Positions 1 to 13,800 of a stretch of DNA of 64,000 nt are shown here, piece after piece. Under the pieces are notes generated by a model. It did not search any database and was not told the DNA's origin. It saw only the letters and a program-made list of their open reading frames with translations. The stretch's first letter is position 1; each line of letters begins with the position of its first letter. Origin of the DNA: Hofstenia miamia (Eukaryota > Xenacoelomorpha > Acoela > Hofsteniidae); NCBI GenBank assembly GCA_900660155.1, contig CABFPE010000475.1, positions 531,664 through 595,663 of the forward strand. Reading direction: 5' to 3'. The translations under genes and the position numbers were made by a program.

Positions 1-720
1 AAAGTCTAATTGATTCAATAAATAGTTTATATGAAATCTTGGAAAACAATGGCTACTCACACAAAATTATTAAAAAGTACATAGATAAAGCAATTAGTTC
101 AACACCAGCTCACAATGAAGAACAGAAAGTAAGAGACGTACTGAAACCTATTTATTGGAAACTACCATACATCGATTCAAACATTAAAAAACTTAAATCA
201 AGTGTTTCGACCATTAACAAAACACTTAAAAAATCAATGATAATCCAATATTGTACTCTTTAAAGACTCAAGATATTTTCCAGAACAAAGATACCATCCA
301 AAAATGTCTAGTTTCTTCCATTGTATATAAATATGATTGTGAAGAATGCAAATATTCTTACATCGGAGAAACTAAGAGACATTTTATAACAAGAATTAAT
401 GAACACCTTTCGGGACACCTAAGATCAGAAATTTATACACATTTACATCAACCAAGACCAGAAAATTTAATATAATCATGAAAACCTCAAATACTAAAAT
501 CGCATATAAGCAATATTTATTAACCATGCTGAAAAATCTAAATTATTAAACAGACAGAAAACTACTAGTTCTTTTTTACATTTATTTTAGAGCATGCATT
601 AGATATTTTTANTTAAGTGTAGTTGATTGTAAATTTATAAATTCCCACAAAATTTGTGTATCTGATGATGATTTAGTAAATCGCAACCGGTTAAATATGA
701 AGCTCAGCACTATTGTTTCT
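1..720 (+). mobile_element. Penelope-like element, 3' fragment with GIY-YIG domain
   Basis: Two overlapping reading frames (39-263 and 251-475) give the end of a Penelope-like retroelement protein. The second contains VYKYDCEECKYSYIGETKRH followed by an arginine and ...NEH, the GIY-YIG endonuclease core with the CxxC-type zinc motif in front of it, as is usual in Penelope elements. The two frames are offset by one base, so the copy carries at least one frameshift. The window opens inside the element; the reverse transcriptase part would lie to the left. A 3' untranslated tail follows to about 720 and ends in a short TA repeat (723-740). It includes a hammerhead-like core at 662-687. An N stands at 611. 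Family assignment is from the motif; the exact 3' end is inferred. Confidence 0.75.
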
Positions 721-741
721 ATATTATATATATATATATAG

Positions 742-1820
742 AATATAGAAAAATATATATAAAAATAGAATTTTGTATTATCCCCTAAGTTAATGTTGGA
801 ATGTAGTGAATACCATTGTCTGGCATTTAATAAGTATATTATAGAAGGTCCTATTGTATTGCTTTTAACATGTTTTCTTTTTCTGCGACCTGCTAATCTC
901 CAGCGGAATTTGAAAGTGTTTAAATAGCATAATGAAATTGTAAAATTAAAGGCCACAGTAGTAGAATGATTTCTTTCCATATTTTGCTTAGAAATCATTT
1001 AATAAATATTTTACATCTTGCTGTACAAAGGTTAACGGATTATTGCGTCTTCAAAGCATACATAAATTATTCAAAGTATTTAAATTAAGGTTGCCACAAT
1101 TAATAATCAGCTTCGTGCTAATCGGTTGCAAGTTGGTAATGGATTAATTTCTCTCCGTGTACCTATCAGTAAATTAATCAAAATATTATAAGATATAATA
1201 GTAAAAAAGCAGAAACATTGGGCTAGAATTATACACTAGCTGCTTGAGTAGTTCCTACTTGAAGCATGCTAGCAAGAAAGATTTTTCTAATACCTGCTTT
1301 AGAAATTACCTTAGGTACTATACAAATATACATCTTTACATGAATGGGCTACACTTAAGTTATAAGAGAACCTTATAAATTTAATGTATTCCAAAATATA
1401 ACAAAACAATGAAATTTTCAATTGCACAATCTATAATAACGAATTCTATTCTTCATTAGCGACCGAATCTTCCATTTTAGTTGATCCCTAAAATGTACAC
1501 TGTTATCATAGGGCAATTTGGAAAAATAGATAATATTCATGCACAATGTAGATTTCGAGACATCTAATCTGTCTGCTATATAACTAACTAACCGATTGTT
1601 CTGTAGCTACATTATTGCATGAATACTTATTCAGTAAAATAAAAAATATTCAATCTTTTGCTGTAAATGCTTTTTCTTTTGTACTACTGTTAGACATTGT
1701 ACATATGAACTAATTTATTTTGGAATTTAAAAGTTAATGTTTAACTATACATTTTACCCGAAATTGGGTTAGAAAACTGCTAAATCTCAAGAACTTCCAC
1801 TAAATAACTCATCAATTTGG
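742..1820. other. AT-rich intergenic DNA, nothing recognised
   Basis: No open frame with recognisable content on either strand. The minus-strand frame at 609-998 is low complexity and overlaps the element tail, so I do not call it a gene. Confidence 0.6.
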
Positions 1821-3246
1821 TGAAGGCAACCATGCTTTATTTGATATATTACTATACTCATTCTTTTAACATCCGTACCAAAATATTAAATTTTCATGTT
1901 ACTTCAAGAAAAAATTGAAAAAAAAATCGATTTTCAAGTGAACCAAATTATTATGCAGATCTATACGCAGTAGTGTATAACACGCATAACGTTGAACATG
2001 GGCAAGAAGAAGGATCTCAACAGTAACGAGAAGGCATCCATTGTTAGATATCTGGGTGATGGACGGTCTAAACTAGAAATTTCTCGTCTTTTAGGCCAGG
2101 ACCATAGAACAATTAAGGCATTCATTGCAAGTGAGGAAAAATCGAAAAAAAAAGTGTTGAGGATGCCCCAAAGAAGCTAACAAATCGCGACATCTCTGTT
2201 TGAAGAGTGAAACGTCCAAACAGCCGCTAAGCTCAAGTTCAAGTATCTTTTCTGCGGTCCGACTTGGTGATACTCCAAAGACATCTCGTAATCGCATCCT
2301 GAAGACGTTTGGAAAAGTGAAAAAAGCCTAAGAAATAATACCACCATTAAATCCACAACACAAGGACAGACGACTTACTTGGTGTAAAAAATATATGAAA
2401 ATTGATTTTGGAACAGTTATATGTACTGATGAGATGCGTGCCACACTTGATGTTCCTGACTGATGGGCAAGAGGCTGGATTGCAAATGGTTTTGATGCTC
2501 CATACAGTTCAGACGTCAACAAGGTCATGGTGGAGTCATGATCTAGGCCGGGATTGTCAAAAATGAACTCATTGGATTATTTAGAGTTGCTGAAGGTGTT
2601 AAAATTAACTCCATCAACTACTGCCAATTTTTGATAAACGCTTCACAGATTGGCTTAAGAAAAAACATGCATCTCAGCACAAGAAGATGATCTTTATGGA
2701 TGATAACGCACCTAGTCATGCATCTAAGTTCACCGCGGATTGGCTTGCGTCAAAAGCATACAGAAAAGGTCAAGTTATGGAGTGGCCAACTTCCTCTCCG
2801 GACTTAAACTGCATATAGAACTTGTGCTCCATCGTGAAAAGACAGGTTTATTCAAATGGTCCACAGTAAACATCCAAGGATAAACTATGGGAAGCTTTGA
2901 AGTCTATTACAGCTGCAGAAATAAAAAATTTGACGTCATCAATGGATGATAGACTCACCGCTCTGGTACAGAAGAAAGGTGACTACATCTCAAAGTAAAT
3001 ACTGATCAATGAACACATTTCGGACTTTTTGTATTGTGATTAACATTACTGGTCACCATACTTTAAGACGTCTTATAGCACGCAATAAATGTTTATCATT
3101 GAATAACAGGAATTGTATAATAATTTGGTTGACTTGAAAATCGATTTTTTCCAACTTTTTTCAAGTAAGATGAAAATTCAATATTTCGGTACGGATGTTA
3201 AAAGAATGAGTGTAGTAATGTATCAAATAAAGCATGGTTGCCTTCA
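1821..3246 (+). mobile_element. Tc1/mariner transposon with long inverted repeats (DD37E spacing), inactive
   Basis: An inverted repeat of about 135 bp runs from 1821 (TGAAGGCAACCATGC) to about 1956 and, reversed, from about 3109 to 3246. It includes the stretches AACATCCGTACC and AAATCGATTTTCAAGT. The relic transposase lies between. A second copy of the motif AACCAAATTATTATGCA lies further out on the right, near 3283-3298, without a partner on the left, so the true right terminus may reach about 3300. Divergence between the two ends is roughly 10-15% by eye, so the copy is not recent. Confidence 0.8.
1998..2998 (+). pseudogene. Tc1/mariner transposase relic, DD37E
   Basis: The first 60 residues from the ATG at 1998 form the N-terminal helix-turn-helix of Tc1/mariner transposases (SKLEISRLLGQDHRTIKAF). 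Further on, in two other frames, are the catalytic landmarks: TDEM near 2424 (first Asp), FMDDNAPSH near 2694 (second Asp), then WPTSSPDLN. By codon count 37 residues separate the second Asp from the position of the catalytic Glu, i.e. DD37E rather than the DD34E of Tc1. That Glu codon is now a stop (TAG at about 2816); other stops lie at 2178 and 2461. The protein is dead. The DD37E group is known mainly from invertebrates; the assignment rests on spacing and motifs only. Confidence 0.75.
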
Positions 3247-4233
3247 ACGAATAGTCTTTGAAAAAATGGAAAAATGGCTTGCATAATAATTTGGTTCCCA
3301 GTGTTTTAATGAAATATGTGCTAATAAAATTGCGTATACTGCATAGCAAATTACAAGAGATAATTTCTTGAAAAGGCAACATTAATAGTGTTATTGCTAA
3401 TTTTGTGAAACATCTAATAGTACAAAATTAAGAAGAGGGATAACAACTGTAATATAAAAAATGTAAAGAGTTTAAATGAATGAAGAAAGAATCATGCGAT
3501 GGCGAACAAACCCTAATATTGACTATCATCGCCTTCTTCTTCATTTTGGTACAGAGAACCTTCTGAAGTGTTTAGTAGACGAAGATTATCTGGCTATATA
3601 GCAAAACATCAATAAAATAAAAAACTGTTTATACATTATTGTGCAAAATGCATTGTTTCCATTGTTTACTTTTAAAAACATTAAACAAAAGGGAAAACTG
3701 GAATTTTGGTTAAGCATATTTTAGTAAAAAATGCGGAATGTGTTCAAAAATGGTGATGCTGAATTGCACTATGTCTCCTAGAATAATTTTTTCCACAAAA
3801 ACCGAAAGGTAACGTGGAATTGTATGCACAGCATATTAAAATACATGTAATGGAGCATCGATCCAAGGGAGGAGGGACATGTCCGCATTTTCTTAAGTGA
3901 ACAGGCAAATTAGGTAATTATCACCCACTCTTTGATCTTAGCAAAATAAAGGCAACCTCATCGTTGTCATGTCCCTCACACGCTTCCATATAAATTCACA
4001 ACCTTGATTAAAATTATAATAGTAGATTAATAGTATTTCAAAAAGAATTATGAAAAATGTACAGTTGCACTTCTCTTCAATTTGCTATTAAAATTATATT
4101 TGCCATTAACTGTTAACTACATTATAATAAGAACTAAAATTTAAAATAGATTTTGAAAATTACATGGATTCAGGATTATCCGAGAACTTTGGAATATATG
4201 GATTAATCGCTGAGTTTTTCATTACATTTATCA
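3247..4233. other. Intergenic and 3' flank of LRRC23, nothing recognised
   Basis: No coding content recognised. The last coding exon of LRRC23 contains a good splice donor (GTAAGA, 4240-4245, read on the minus strand) just before its stop. An alternative C-terminal exon could therefore sit in this stretch, but I could not identify one. Confidence 0.4.
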
Positions 4234-4839
4234 TTAAAATCTTACATCATCTGTTTGATTTTCCAAGCGCCTTTGTTCATATATTTCTTCAGCTTCTTGT
4301 CTTTCGTCATCCGTGTATTCATCTTTGTCAAGCCGGTCGATTCGTCGTAACGTAATCAATACTTCAATGCGATAATCATCTTCATCGCTGATGGGGCAGT
4401 CTAATAAATGACAATATAATAATTTTAATATCGCACTCTATTGAGAACTGCATCCATTTTTTGCACCTTTAAAATTTGAAATGATACAATAATAAAAAAT
4501 GCCGAGAAACTATTGATACAACTTCAGCCTGATATTTCCATTAGTAGACATCAAGGTCACATTAAAAATTGAGTGGGCTTTCAGTGAATTCAAATAATGG
4601 AGCCCTCGATATTGTGATCACACATATTACTTTGATTAAGAAAAATTGAAAAAGAACGCATATATGTGAGTGTGAGGGCAATGGCATGGATCTCTACTAT
4701 AACGTAGAAGAAATGAGATTGGATAGATAGATATTTTGTGCATGAATCCACAATTCACCGAATTTTAAGAAAATATGGGCTATATGGTCGCTAAAAAGGG
4801 GAATTATTTAATTAGTCCGAACTATTATGTACAAGGCTG

Positions 4840-4878
<39 letters not shown>

Positions 4879-7800
4879 GAAATTCATGGCAATGGGTATA
4901 TGTAATTTTTCTAGCCTAACATGCGTGAAAAAGCAAGAAGGTCGGAAACAAATATAGATAAAATTATATATTATATATAATCAATATGAAGTAGTTACGC
5001 ATAACATATATGCAAAGCACGTTTCACGTGGCAGTTATTAAGAATAACATACATACCAGACATCACTAGAGCTTTGAGCATAGGAAGAACACGCAATTTC
5101 GTTACTTCTTTTTTATTTTGGATTAAATTCCCTCTAAAAATGAAAACATAACATTGCGCAAGATAATTAGACAACCAATTACCGCACATTGATATACTGC
5201 AATGACTTTAAGTTCGCGGTGAATCCCTCAAAGTTATCGAGCTGGTTTTCTCTGAGATGTAGAAGGTGTAAGTTAGTTAACTGTTCCAAATCTTTCAGGG
5301 AATTAATTTGATTTTGGGCCTAATAATAATTTAGGACATGTAGTGCTGAAAAGTTCCTTACCAAGTACAAGTTTTTCAAGGTTGGTAAGATGATTCCTTC
5401 AGTTGACGTTAATTTGTTATTTCTAAGTTCAAGAGTGTGTAACATAGAAAGTTTCGAAGGGTCAAGCGTTACACGAGTTATTTGATTATCTAAATATTTT
5501 CAGTTATGCTTAAGATTTAAAAAGATGTGTAACATAAAAATAACTCTCATACCAAAAGGAAGATGTAAACGCGGATTTTATTGTGACAAAATCAAATGCC
5601 AATTATCCAGTGGCACAGTGGGAAAAATTCGCAGAATTTCTTGGTGTAAGCATAGTAATATGAATATAGTAACACTGCATATTTGACTTAATTTCACATC
5701 AAATATTATTAAAAAAGGCGTATGATTTCAGTACAGACAAAAAGAACTTTGTTACTAAATCAGGAAACCTTACTACCTACTAAAGCTTTGCAAGACCTTT
5801 AAAAGTTGTTATCTTATCTAAAAGTTGTTGCTTTGGTTAAAAATGGTTTGTAAAAATATCAATTTATTGTTTCAATTATTATATATAAATAAATATAATA
5901 TATGACATTAATGATAAGTTAACAATTTTCATGAAATTCAATATAAATTTCGTTTAGGCAGCAATATATTTATTGATTAAAATTCATAATGACCATAAAT
6001 ATTTCTTCTGCCATACCATAATCGACTCCTCACGGGTTACTAGAAATACAACATTTACTATATTTCTAGTTATCCATGGTAAAAAGCATATACAGTAAAT
6101 ACAGAAAGCTAGCCTATCAAATATAGTCTGCACTATGTAGATTAATATAAATTGTGATGCAAAAGATCACTTGAAATTCTTTTTCTATCTGGAAATTTAT
6201 CAGTTCATATCTCAATCCCCATTAATATTTTCTGCATCCAAATCTGCTTGCGACTACAAAGTAATACAGCAATTTTAAATAGAGAAATTTACATTTATGT
6301 ATTCAAGTATATATGTTATAGAAATGTGATAGTTTCAATGAAATTTTATGCATACGTGAAAGATTAAGCGACTCCAAAAGAGGATGCTCAATACCATCAG
6401 TGTTACTAATTTTGTTAAATGCAAAACTAGCCGTTTGAAGATAAGGTAATTCATCCAGCTGTGCAGATGCCAAGAGATTTTTTTCAGCTTTCAGTGTAAG
6501 CAAATGGTGCAGATTGTTCAAAGCACTAATGTTCTTTATAGAGTTGCTTGACACGTCAACATATCTCAAATGTATGAAAGTACTGAGCATAGATATATCA
6601 GTAAGTTCACTATAATAAAAATTAAGATCGTATTAAGTGAAATAAAATACCGTTCTTTTACGTCCAATCTGACATATGCATGCGCAAGTCCATTTCCAAT
6701 TTTACATAACAGTGAAATGCATTCGTTAACAATTTCCTGGGTAAGCGGTGCTTCAGGAATTTTCTAAGATAAAATTAATAACGATAATAATCATCGACAA
6801 AATTTCTATAAATATCGAATTCGTATGATCTTAGATAATGTACACATACACACACACACATCCCCAACAAGCACACACCACACAATTATATATGTATATT
6901 GTAGAATCATCAACCAGGCCGAGATGTGCATTAATCCAGAAATATTTAGAGATTGTAACCTACAGTGTTTTCCAAGCGAGGTCTATCTGTTTGAACTTTC
7001 GTTGTCTCATGTACACTGTATATCTTAATCTATACCAAACTATATTTAGCATCCGTACGATATAAGAGTAACAGGTAACAGCCAATATTTAGGTAACTAT
7101 ATGAGAGAGACTCCAGTTCGTGATGGGCCCACTGCCCGAAGCGGTATCTGATCACCAAGAAGCCATCCGCCAAGCCGTAGCAGAATGAAGTTCCATCAAC
7201 TCAGCTCATTCTCAAAGAATAATTTTATTATGTGTACCCTAACTAAGTGATAATAAAGGAAGAACACAATTCGACTTATTATCTCATTCTCAATGATGGG
7301 TAATTACGCAAACATACAATGGCACTAGCTGCTGGTGAGAAAAACTAATTAATAAATAAAACAGCTTCCTACCCTACATAATTAAAATCAATAACGATAG
7401 ACACACCAGCTGCCACGAGATAAAAAGAGTTAAAAACTATTTACAATTAAATGCAGCTTCCTAACCTACGATAAAAATAGATATAAGTACAAACTGTACT
7501 ACTACAATATATACAAAGCCATTATCGGTCTCGTTATGGGTCTCCTACTGTTAATAATTTAGATCTAAAACAAATTAGTAAATAACTAACAGTCCTACGG
7601 TTGGCTATCTAGCCTTATTGCGGTTTTGTTACTAAATGTAGTTACGCAAAGAATCGATAGCCAGCTAGGCACAAAGTAAAAACTCTTAAACCTATTCGTA
7701 ACTTAAATGCATTTTTTCGATGAGGCAACAACTATCTAATTCCCCTCGCAAAAGCCTATAGATCTTTCCAAGCATGAAATGCCTAGCTGCGCATTTTAAA

Positions 7801-10800
7801 TAAATAATCAAACCGAAATCAAAGATAAGTAAAATTCCAAAGAATATAATCCATCAACTGTTCACACTGCGACATAACTATTTATACAGACTTCTAATAA
7901 CATGTTTGCACTATGTTAACAGTCGAACAAAACACCTGTCTTTTGTCGTAATTTGTCTTCCCACGCCCAGTGTATTGACCTCAAATTAACGGGAAGCGTA
8001 TTATACTTGGCTTCTTGCAAGATATGTTTTTTTGCAAATATTTGTCCACACGATCAATGCATGAAAAGCCATTAATAGCATTCGTTCTAAACATCAAATT
8101 TCTTTTCCTTTCTTTATTTCTCTATTTAACTGTTAAATTTGTAATTTTAGAAGGATTATGCTACACGCCCTCCTCAGCTTTGGTTAATTTTTTAGGACAG
8201 CTTTCTCTCTTCATTTATTTTTCGCAAACTTGGCTTTTATTGTTTCCATTTTTCTGCATTTTTTTAGTTGACCGTTAGTACTCCATGGTTGCTCCTCGAT
8301 TTTGCATAATTTATTTTCAGATGTCACACCTTATACATAGTTTTGTTTTGCATCCTCGAATAAATACAGTTTTGTTAAGGCACATCCCAAGTTTATTGGC
8401 TAACATGACCATTGTTATCTTGCACATCGTATATTTTTCTGTGATGATTCTCAGAATATTTTTCTGTGCTGTTTACATCGGTTTTTTAGATCTCTTTCTT
8501 ATCCTATGATTATGTTTTGTACATCTGCCAGCGTTAAGTTGTCTCAGAATTCCATGTCACAGTGCCTCTGAAATATGTTGGCTCTAACAGTTCGTTCATC
8601 CTTTGTGGATAATTGATAATTGTGTTGACCATTGGGCGGTTGTCTTTGTCTAAGACTATTGGTAAATTTATTTATTCTGTTCTCATTTGTCTCCTAATCA
8701 AACTGCCGTGTATCTGGGGATAGTTTTTCGTACGTTTTGTGAATCATTTTTATCTTTGCGATGAAATAGGGGTGTAATTTTTTCTCCATCTATCGTTGAC
8801 ATCCTTTTGTTACGTTCTGTGAAGTGCATGGTGCTCTCTGACATCATTTTCGTGCTTTCTGAGGGGGCATGCAGCACATCATGAGTGAGCATTATAGGCA
8901 TTCTTGCACTGGTGCTCGGTCCGTAATCTATTTCCGAACCACTGCTAATGGATTCCAGTTGGTCCCCTTATAGTCAGTTCCCTTCCAGACATTCCATTAG
9001 CATTTGACCAGCTGCGGATTATGTAGTACCATCAGTCTTTAGTTGCTTTCGTATTACTACAGTTCTTCCACCGCTTACACCTTCCCCTGGATACTCGTTC
9101 CTTCACTTGCCCTTTAGTTGGCGGTGTGGAGTATTTGAAGGAAAGTTGGGACTTCGACTTCGAGTACTTTTTGTCGGCTTGCCCTTTAGTTGGCGGTGCG
9201 GACTATCCGTATGTTAGTGCTGTCGCTGTTTGTCACTCTGCCCTTTAGTTGGCGTTCAGGACTACTAAGCGTTTGATCTTCTTCGCTACCGTTGGTCGCC
9301 ATGCCCTTTTTTGGCGGTGACGACTACTAGGTATTTCTTTAGGTTCATCTCTCCGACTAACGTTCTCTTGGTCCTTCTCTGCTCAGTGTGTTCGTCTCAC
9401 TCTCTTACGTGGGTTGAATTGGCATTGCATCTGATCGTACGCTCGTTTGGGTGATTGTCTCTTCATCTTCGAATTTCCTAAACTGAGATATTAGGTTTAA
9501 ATCCCATGTTTCAGGGTTATAATTTATATTATCTTTTGCTGCCCTTTGTAATTCGTCATCTTGTATATCATGTTGGAATTCCTCCTCAAATTCATCTTCT
9601 GGGAGACTATCCAGTTCATCCATTTCATATCTATTTTCTCCTTCATTGCGTATTAATTTGAATTCTGCATTCTCATCTAGAGTTGCTCCTTCAATATCCG
9701 CAATCACTCATTACTATCTAGTACTTTTTTAATCGTATGTGGCCCTGACCATACAGTTTTTAATTTTCGTACTTGGTTAATTTCATTCATTTTCATAGGT
9801 GTAAATGCGTAGACTTTATCGCCTACTTTGTGCGTGTGTCCATATATTTTTTATTATAATTGCGCTCTTGTTGCTGATTTCTTTATGTTATGACACATTG
9901 TTTCATGAATTGCTGTTATCTGTTGTTTGAGTTGTTTTATGAATTGGCTGTTTAACTTTTGCGAATAATTCGAAAACTGCATCGATAACGGTGTTGCCGC
10001 CTCTCTCCCATACATCGCTTTGAATAGGGTTACTTTAGTCGTTGAATGCACTGAAGTATTATAAAAGTATTCGACTATTTGTATAACTTCTCTCCATTTA
10101 TTTCCTCCTATCCTGGATGTGGTTACTCTCATTAATGATATGCCGTCGTCTGTTGACTTCCAATTTCAAGTAACTTGGTGAGTTCCTGAAACAATGCACT
10201 CTCAAATTGAGGTCCCTTATCCGTGATTATTGTTTCCATTGGACCTATTTTTAATATCCATTCCTTTAATATAATATTTGCTGTTTCCTTGACTGTTGTG
10301 TTTTTCATGGGAATCATCACTAGTAGATGTTGATAACCCTCGTCTCTCGACAACATTTCTAGATTGATGTGTACTATTTGGTCTCGTTGATATTATTTTC
10401 TCTAGTGGCGCTCTTTGTACTGGGAAATGTTGTGTATTATTCAACAGACATGTAGTGCATTTATTTATTACGTCCTCCTTTACTTTTCTTACTCCTATCG
10501 TAATGTATTTCGAGTTGAATGTCATCTCAGTTTGTATAATTCCTAAGTGTCCCCTCTCGTGGATTCTTCTTATCATGTCTCTTTTGTAGTATTCGGGTAT
10601 TGCTATCCGATTAGTTTTCCCTGTAACATATAATAGTTCCTTATCATTTGTTTTCCATGTGTATCGATCAAAATAGCTCTTCGCGGTTTTTGACATCTTC
10701 TCGGTTATCTAATTTTTCTCTTATTTCTTTTAATATCAGATCTTCCCGTTGTCTTTCTATTATCTCTTTTTCAGCTATTTCTTCTTTTATCATAATTGGT

Positions 10801-13800
10801 GTTATTGCTTCTCCCTTCTTATCGACATTTATTTCGGGTAACTGCTCGTATTCATTGTGTGGAATGAATTGAAACTCCGTTTTGTTACCTTCCTTTTTCT
10901 CGAGATCTTTTTCATATTCTGGCAAGGAAATCCAAAAATCAGCGTTGCTATGTAGTTTCCCTTTCCTGTGTTCAATTAAGATATTCTATCATTCATTAAG
11001 ATATTCTATCCAACGTGACACTATTGATGACTTATCCCCAGAGAATTTTTTTAGCCATGCCAGGCCGCTATCATCAGTTCTTACTCGAAATTTTTTCCCG
11101 ATCAAGAAATGTCAAAATTCTTTATACTTTCTATTAGCGCCAGCATCTCTAGCTTTGTTGATCCGTAATTCTCTTCACTTGGTTTCAATTTTCTACTAAA
11201 AAATTGTATCAGTGCTTCTTTTCCATTCTTGATTTGACTGATTGTCGCTCCTATCACCACTTTACTCACATCACAATCTAATATGAATTCTTTTGCGTAA
11301 TCAGGTGTATTTAGCGACGGCAATTTGGATAGTTCTTGTTTTATATTGTCTAGTTCCTCTTGCTGTTCCCAGGTCCATACGAACGGTACTGATTTCTTCA
11401 TTAACTTAGTCATCTTTGCAGTTCTTCCTGCAATGTTCGGTATGAATGTTCCATAATAATTAAAGAACCCCATTATCCTTTGCAGATCCTTCTTGTTATT
11501 TGGTTTTCCTTATCATTTCTCGTGCATTATCTTTCATACTGATGCGTACCTTACTTATTATCCTTCCCAGGAATATCACTTTCTCCTTCAGTATGTCGCA
11601 TTTGTTACCATTGACTCTTAATCCGGCGTCTTTCAGTATTCTCAGAGTTCTATCCAATTTCTGCAAATGTTGTTCTACTGTGTCACTAGTCATTATTATA
11701 TCATCAATGTACGCATTTATTCCTTCTTCGATTTTATTCTGCTTACTTTTCAAAACTTTTGTAATATATAGTGCTGAAACGTCGCTGGTGCATTGCATAG
11801 ACCAAACGCCATATAAATCCACTTGTAAAGTCCGTCTGGTGTTATGAATGCTGTTTTTTCTATGTCTTTCGGTTCCATTTGCACCTGCCAATATGCTTTG
11901 CACAAATCTATAACTGTGAAATATTTGTGCTTACTCGCCTCATAAAGCATATCCTTGATTCTGGGTAGTGGATAAGAGGTTTTTTTAACTTCAATGAGTT
12001 TTCTAAAATCAATACACAATCTGTACTTTTTTTCTTGTTTGACAAACACTGTTGGTGCTGTATACGGACTCTCGCTTGGTCTAATTATTTTGTTATCAAT
12101 CAATTCATTCAGAATTCTATTGTACTCTTCTTTTAATTGTTCCGGCACTCTCTGTACTGGCAGCTTTATTGGTTTGTCCATTGCTGTCACGATTTTATGC
12201 GTTTCACCGATCGCTTGTCTGACGCTTATCTCTCCGAAATTAAAGATTTGACTATGTTTTCTTAATAGTTTTCGTAGTTCATCTCTCTCGCTCTGTTCCA
12301 AATGTTCGTAATCTTCTTCTTTCATCTCCGGTATTCTTTCTTCATCTTCAGCTTTCATCCACGCGCCCTTTAGTTGACATTGTGGATTACTAACTTCATC
12401 GTCTTCAATTGGTTTCCATATCATCCTTATACTAGATTTCACATATTTTCCATAGATCTTCACTTTTGTTCGACTTATATTAACATTTCAGTTAGTAGCA
12501 TTTAATATTGGAATTTTTCCTTCTCCTTTTCTAATCGCACAGATACTTGAAGGCATTGAAATCCTTTTTGTGTTGATTCCCTTTGTTCGTATATCATTAC
12601 TTCTGCCATTACTTCCTTTTTACACTTAATCGCGTGCATTTTCCAATGATAGGGTTACAATTTAATATCCTCCATCAGTTCGAATAGCATGTTCATCTTC
12701 AATTTCAATTTCTTCTTCTTCAACTCTTATCGTCCTGTTCCCATAATTTATCACACATTTATTTTTAGAAAGAAAGTCGTCTCCCAATATGATTTCGTAT
12801 GGCAGCATGTTTCTGTGGGTATCAACTACGATTAATGATTGTTCAAATGTGTTGTTTGCTGTTTTCATTCTTACTGCTTCCAATTTTCCCTTCATATCGA
12901 TGTATTTGCCTGATGAATTTATTAGGCTGTTGTTCGAATTTAATAACTCCTCTCTTGTAAATCCCAATTTTGTAGCGCATTCATCTGTTATAATCTACTT
13001 TACTGCACCTGTGTCAATCGTGGCCTTAATCATTACTCCGTTGATCACAACTGTAATTGTGTAGATTAGTAAGTATCATGACTGGTGCACGGTTTTCTGG
13101 AGTCGGCGCTCCTTCTAGTTTTCCGATTCCTTGATCATTTCTTTTTCGTCGATTTCTGATGTATTTTCATATTCAGAATTTATAATATCTTCATCGTCGA
13201 AATACGCTTCTCCATTCTCTATACTATTTATCGCTTTTTTACATTCCAGCTTTCTGTGTCCTTTTTGCCCACAGTTATAACAGCGAGCATCTCGTTCTTT
13301 GACTCTCTTTGTTTGTCCATCTCTAGTTTTTATCTTTATTATCTTGTTGTCTTTTTTCGCACTGCTTGTTTGCAAAGGTCTTACTTGGGATTGTTCCTCT
13401 GTTTTCCAAGTTGTTGTGTTTTGATGATTCCATGTTGCTTTCTCATTACTATTACTTTGTAAATAGTCTTTAGTTTATAGTCTTGTACCAAAGATTTTTT
13501 GCAATAAAATAAATTGCTTTTGACTCAACTCGGAAAGGGCAGGCTTTCACAGAAATGCAATTTCATAAAACATTATCATTTCTATACAGATTTCCAATGC
13601 CAAAATTTGCTTATAGAGTTTCAATGAATAACTTACGTAGCAGCTTTCAACTACATTATAAAAGGTTAATTTTCGTGTATATGCTATTATCCAAACAAAG
13701 TTGTTTTATTTTTCAGCTGTTTGTCATTAGAATATAACAATATTACAAAATAAAAATGAGAGGGTTACAAATAGAGCCTTTAGCATATTATCATGCCAAT

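Noticed and set aside
12361-12392. CGCCCTTTAGTTG in pol as a fifth copy of the 9.1-9.3 kb repeat
   Set aside because: Only about 12 bases match and they form ordinary pol coding sequence; left as a remark.
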